From Nannocystis pusilla (lineage in GTDB: Bacteria; Myxococcota_A; Polyangia; Nannocystales; Nannocystaceae): DNA of 64,000 bases. The position numbers and the translations under genes were made by a program. The notes under the pieces are model-generated. The model made no database searches, was not told the DNA's origin, and was given only the letters and a program-made list of their open reading frames with translations. The stretch is taken from contig NZ_JAPNKE010000002.1 in NCBI RefSeq assembly GCF_026626665.1, positions 1,985,204 through 2,049,203 of the forward strand, read 5' to 3'. This document shows positions 63,157-64,000 of the stretch, one piece after another; position 1 is the stretch's first letter, and the number at the start of each line of letters is the position of its first letter.

Positions 63157-64000
63157 CGCTGCCCGGGGCGCCGGCGCGGGTTGACGCGCGCGGACAGGGT
63201 CGAGCTCATGCCGAGCAGCTTGATGAAGCCCTCGGCCTCGCGGGCGTCCCAGTCGGCCGACTGGGCGTAGACGGCGCCCTTGTTGCGCAGGATGTGCTCG
63301 GAGCGGACCGCCACCGGGGTGACGACGCCGCCGGCGGTCTCGAGGGTGACGGTGCCGTTCACGAAGGTCTGCGAGGAGCGCAGGAACGCCTCGAGGTCGT
63401 CCTTGAGCGGCTCGAAGAAGAAGCCGCGGTAGACCAGCTCGACCCACTTCTTGGCGACCAGCGGCTTGAAGCCGTTCTGGTTGGCGGTGAGGATCGCCTC
63501 CTCGAGCGCGCGGTGGGCCGTCATCAGGCCGGTGATGCCGGGGCACTCGAACACGATGCGGCCCTTGAGGCCGATCGTGGTGTCGCCGGTGTAGATGTTG
63601 CGGCCGACGCCGTAGGCGCCGAGGCGCTCGTTGAGGCGGCGCAGGATCTCGGGGCCCGGCATGGCCTCGCCGTCGAGCTTGATCGCGACGCCGCGCTCGA
63701 ACTCGATGTCGATGCGCGCGGGCTGCCTGGGCCAGCTCTCCGGGCGCGCGCACATCTGCCAGGTCTCGGGGCCGGGGGCCTGGAACTCGTCGATCTCCGA
63801 GCCCGAGGCGGTGACGCCGAGCAGGTTGACGTTGATGCTGTACTTGGCGGTCTTCGGCCGCACGTGGTGGCCGAGCTTCTGCAGGTACTCGGCCTCGTAG
63901 GCGCGCACGGCGTGGTGCTCGTGCTGGATGTCGCGGATCGGGGCGACGATGTCGTAGTCGCCGAGCGAGCGCACGGTCTGGTCGAAGCGGACCTGGTCGT
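63153..64000 (-). CDS. argG: Argininosuccinate synthase, C-terminal part (gene runs off the window)
   Basis: The visible part includes VRSLGDYDIVAPIRD, YEAEYLQKLGHHVRPK, YSINVNLLGVTASGSEID, GRNIYTGDTTIGLKGRIVFE and LKDDLEAFLRSSQTFVNGTV. These belong to argininosuccinate synthase, which joins citrulline and aspartate with ATP. The frame is open at the window end (D-Q-V-R-F-D-Q-T), so the first roughly 120-170 codons are outside. The GTG at 63974 is internal, not the start. The stop TGA overlaps the argE ATG (ATGA). An acetylornithine transcarbamylase is expected upstream if the cluster follows the Xanthomonas order. Confidence 0.9.
   Translation of the reverse strand, partial: DQVRFDQTVRSLGDYDIVAPIRDIQHEHHAVRAYEAEYLQKLGHHVRPKTAKYSINVNLLGVTASGSEIDEFQAPGPETWQMCARPESWPRQPARIDIEFERGVAIKLDGEAMPGPEILRRLNERLGAYGVGRNIYTGDTTIGLKGRIVFECPGITGLMTAHRALEEAILTANQNGFKPLVAKKWVELVYRGFFFEPLKDDLEAFLRSSQTFVNGTVTLETAGGVVTPVAVRSEHILRNKGAVYAQSADWDAREAEGFIKLLGMSSTLSARVNPRRRPGQR

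Noticed and set aside
63153..63974. argG starting at GTG 63974
   Set aside because: The frame stays open and argininosuccinate-synthase-like upstream to the window edge, so this GTG is internal.

Overview
The window is very GC-rich (about 70% or more by eye) and reads as chromosomal DNA of a myxobacterium, most likely near Nannocystis (Nannocystaceae). The evidence is a large set of secreted lipoproteins with a C-G-D-S-G start to the mature protein and long Thr-rich linkers, MYXO-CTERM-type C-termini, DUF2330 and DUF4215 proteins, and extreme G/C third-position codon use. The genus is inference.

Layout. 0-6 kb: rdgB, tRNA-Pro and tRNA-Arg, a BtpA-family protein, a lipoprotein, a PAS-PAS-STAS stressosome-type protein, a histidine phosphatase and a GIY-YIG protein. 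6-9 kb: recQ and a 79-bp tandem array. 9-18.3 kb: an iron/heme region on the minus strand, hmuT-hmuU-hmuV, a HmuY-like lipoprotein, a metalloprotease, a possible siderophore-interacting-protein remnant and a lipoprotein. Divergent from it is a cysteine-free ribosomal protein S4 paralogue plus a small unknown gene; two Fur-like boxes lie between. 18.6-31 kb: lipoproteins, a TPR protein, DUF2330, VOC, a Baeyer-Villiger-type monooxygenase, LysR with a divergent ferritin-like protein, and a DUF4215 lipoprotein. 31-40.6 kb: a ppiC-hupE-DUF3604 operon, a PARG-like hydrolase, a large DUF1963-like protein and a Gly-rich lipoprotein. 40.7-54 kb: two paralogous beta-propeller lipoproteins, GTP-type PEP carboxykinase, an S10 carboxypeptidase, a BASS transporter, a TauD-like oxygenase, an Rpn-like nuclease and an MlaD protein. 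54.6-64 kb: arginine biosynthesis, with argD on plus and argG-argE-argB/A-argC-argH on minus. The minus-strand order and the NAGS/NAGK fusion resemble Xanthomonas.

Three sequence-level themes cut across genes. (1) A short dyad, 7-nt arm / 4-nt centre / 7-nt arm, close to CMTGTCC-N4-GGACAKG, recurs dozens of times in gaps and inside coding sequences; the arms vary in compensating ways. (2) The 3' ends of several genes, stop codon included, are tandemly duplicated into the downstream gap. (3) About fifteen genes carry apparent single-base frameshifts, nearly all one base short and mostly in short G/C runs. Assembly error is the likeliest cause of these, so 'broken' genes should be read with that in mind.

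Most promising for new biology: the dyad family and its spread through coding DNA, and the iron-linked, cysteine-free S4 paralogue beside heme uptake.
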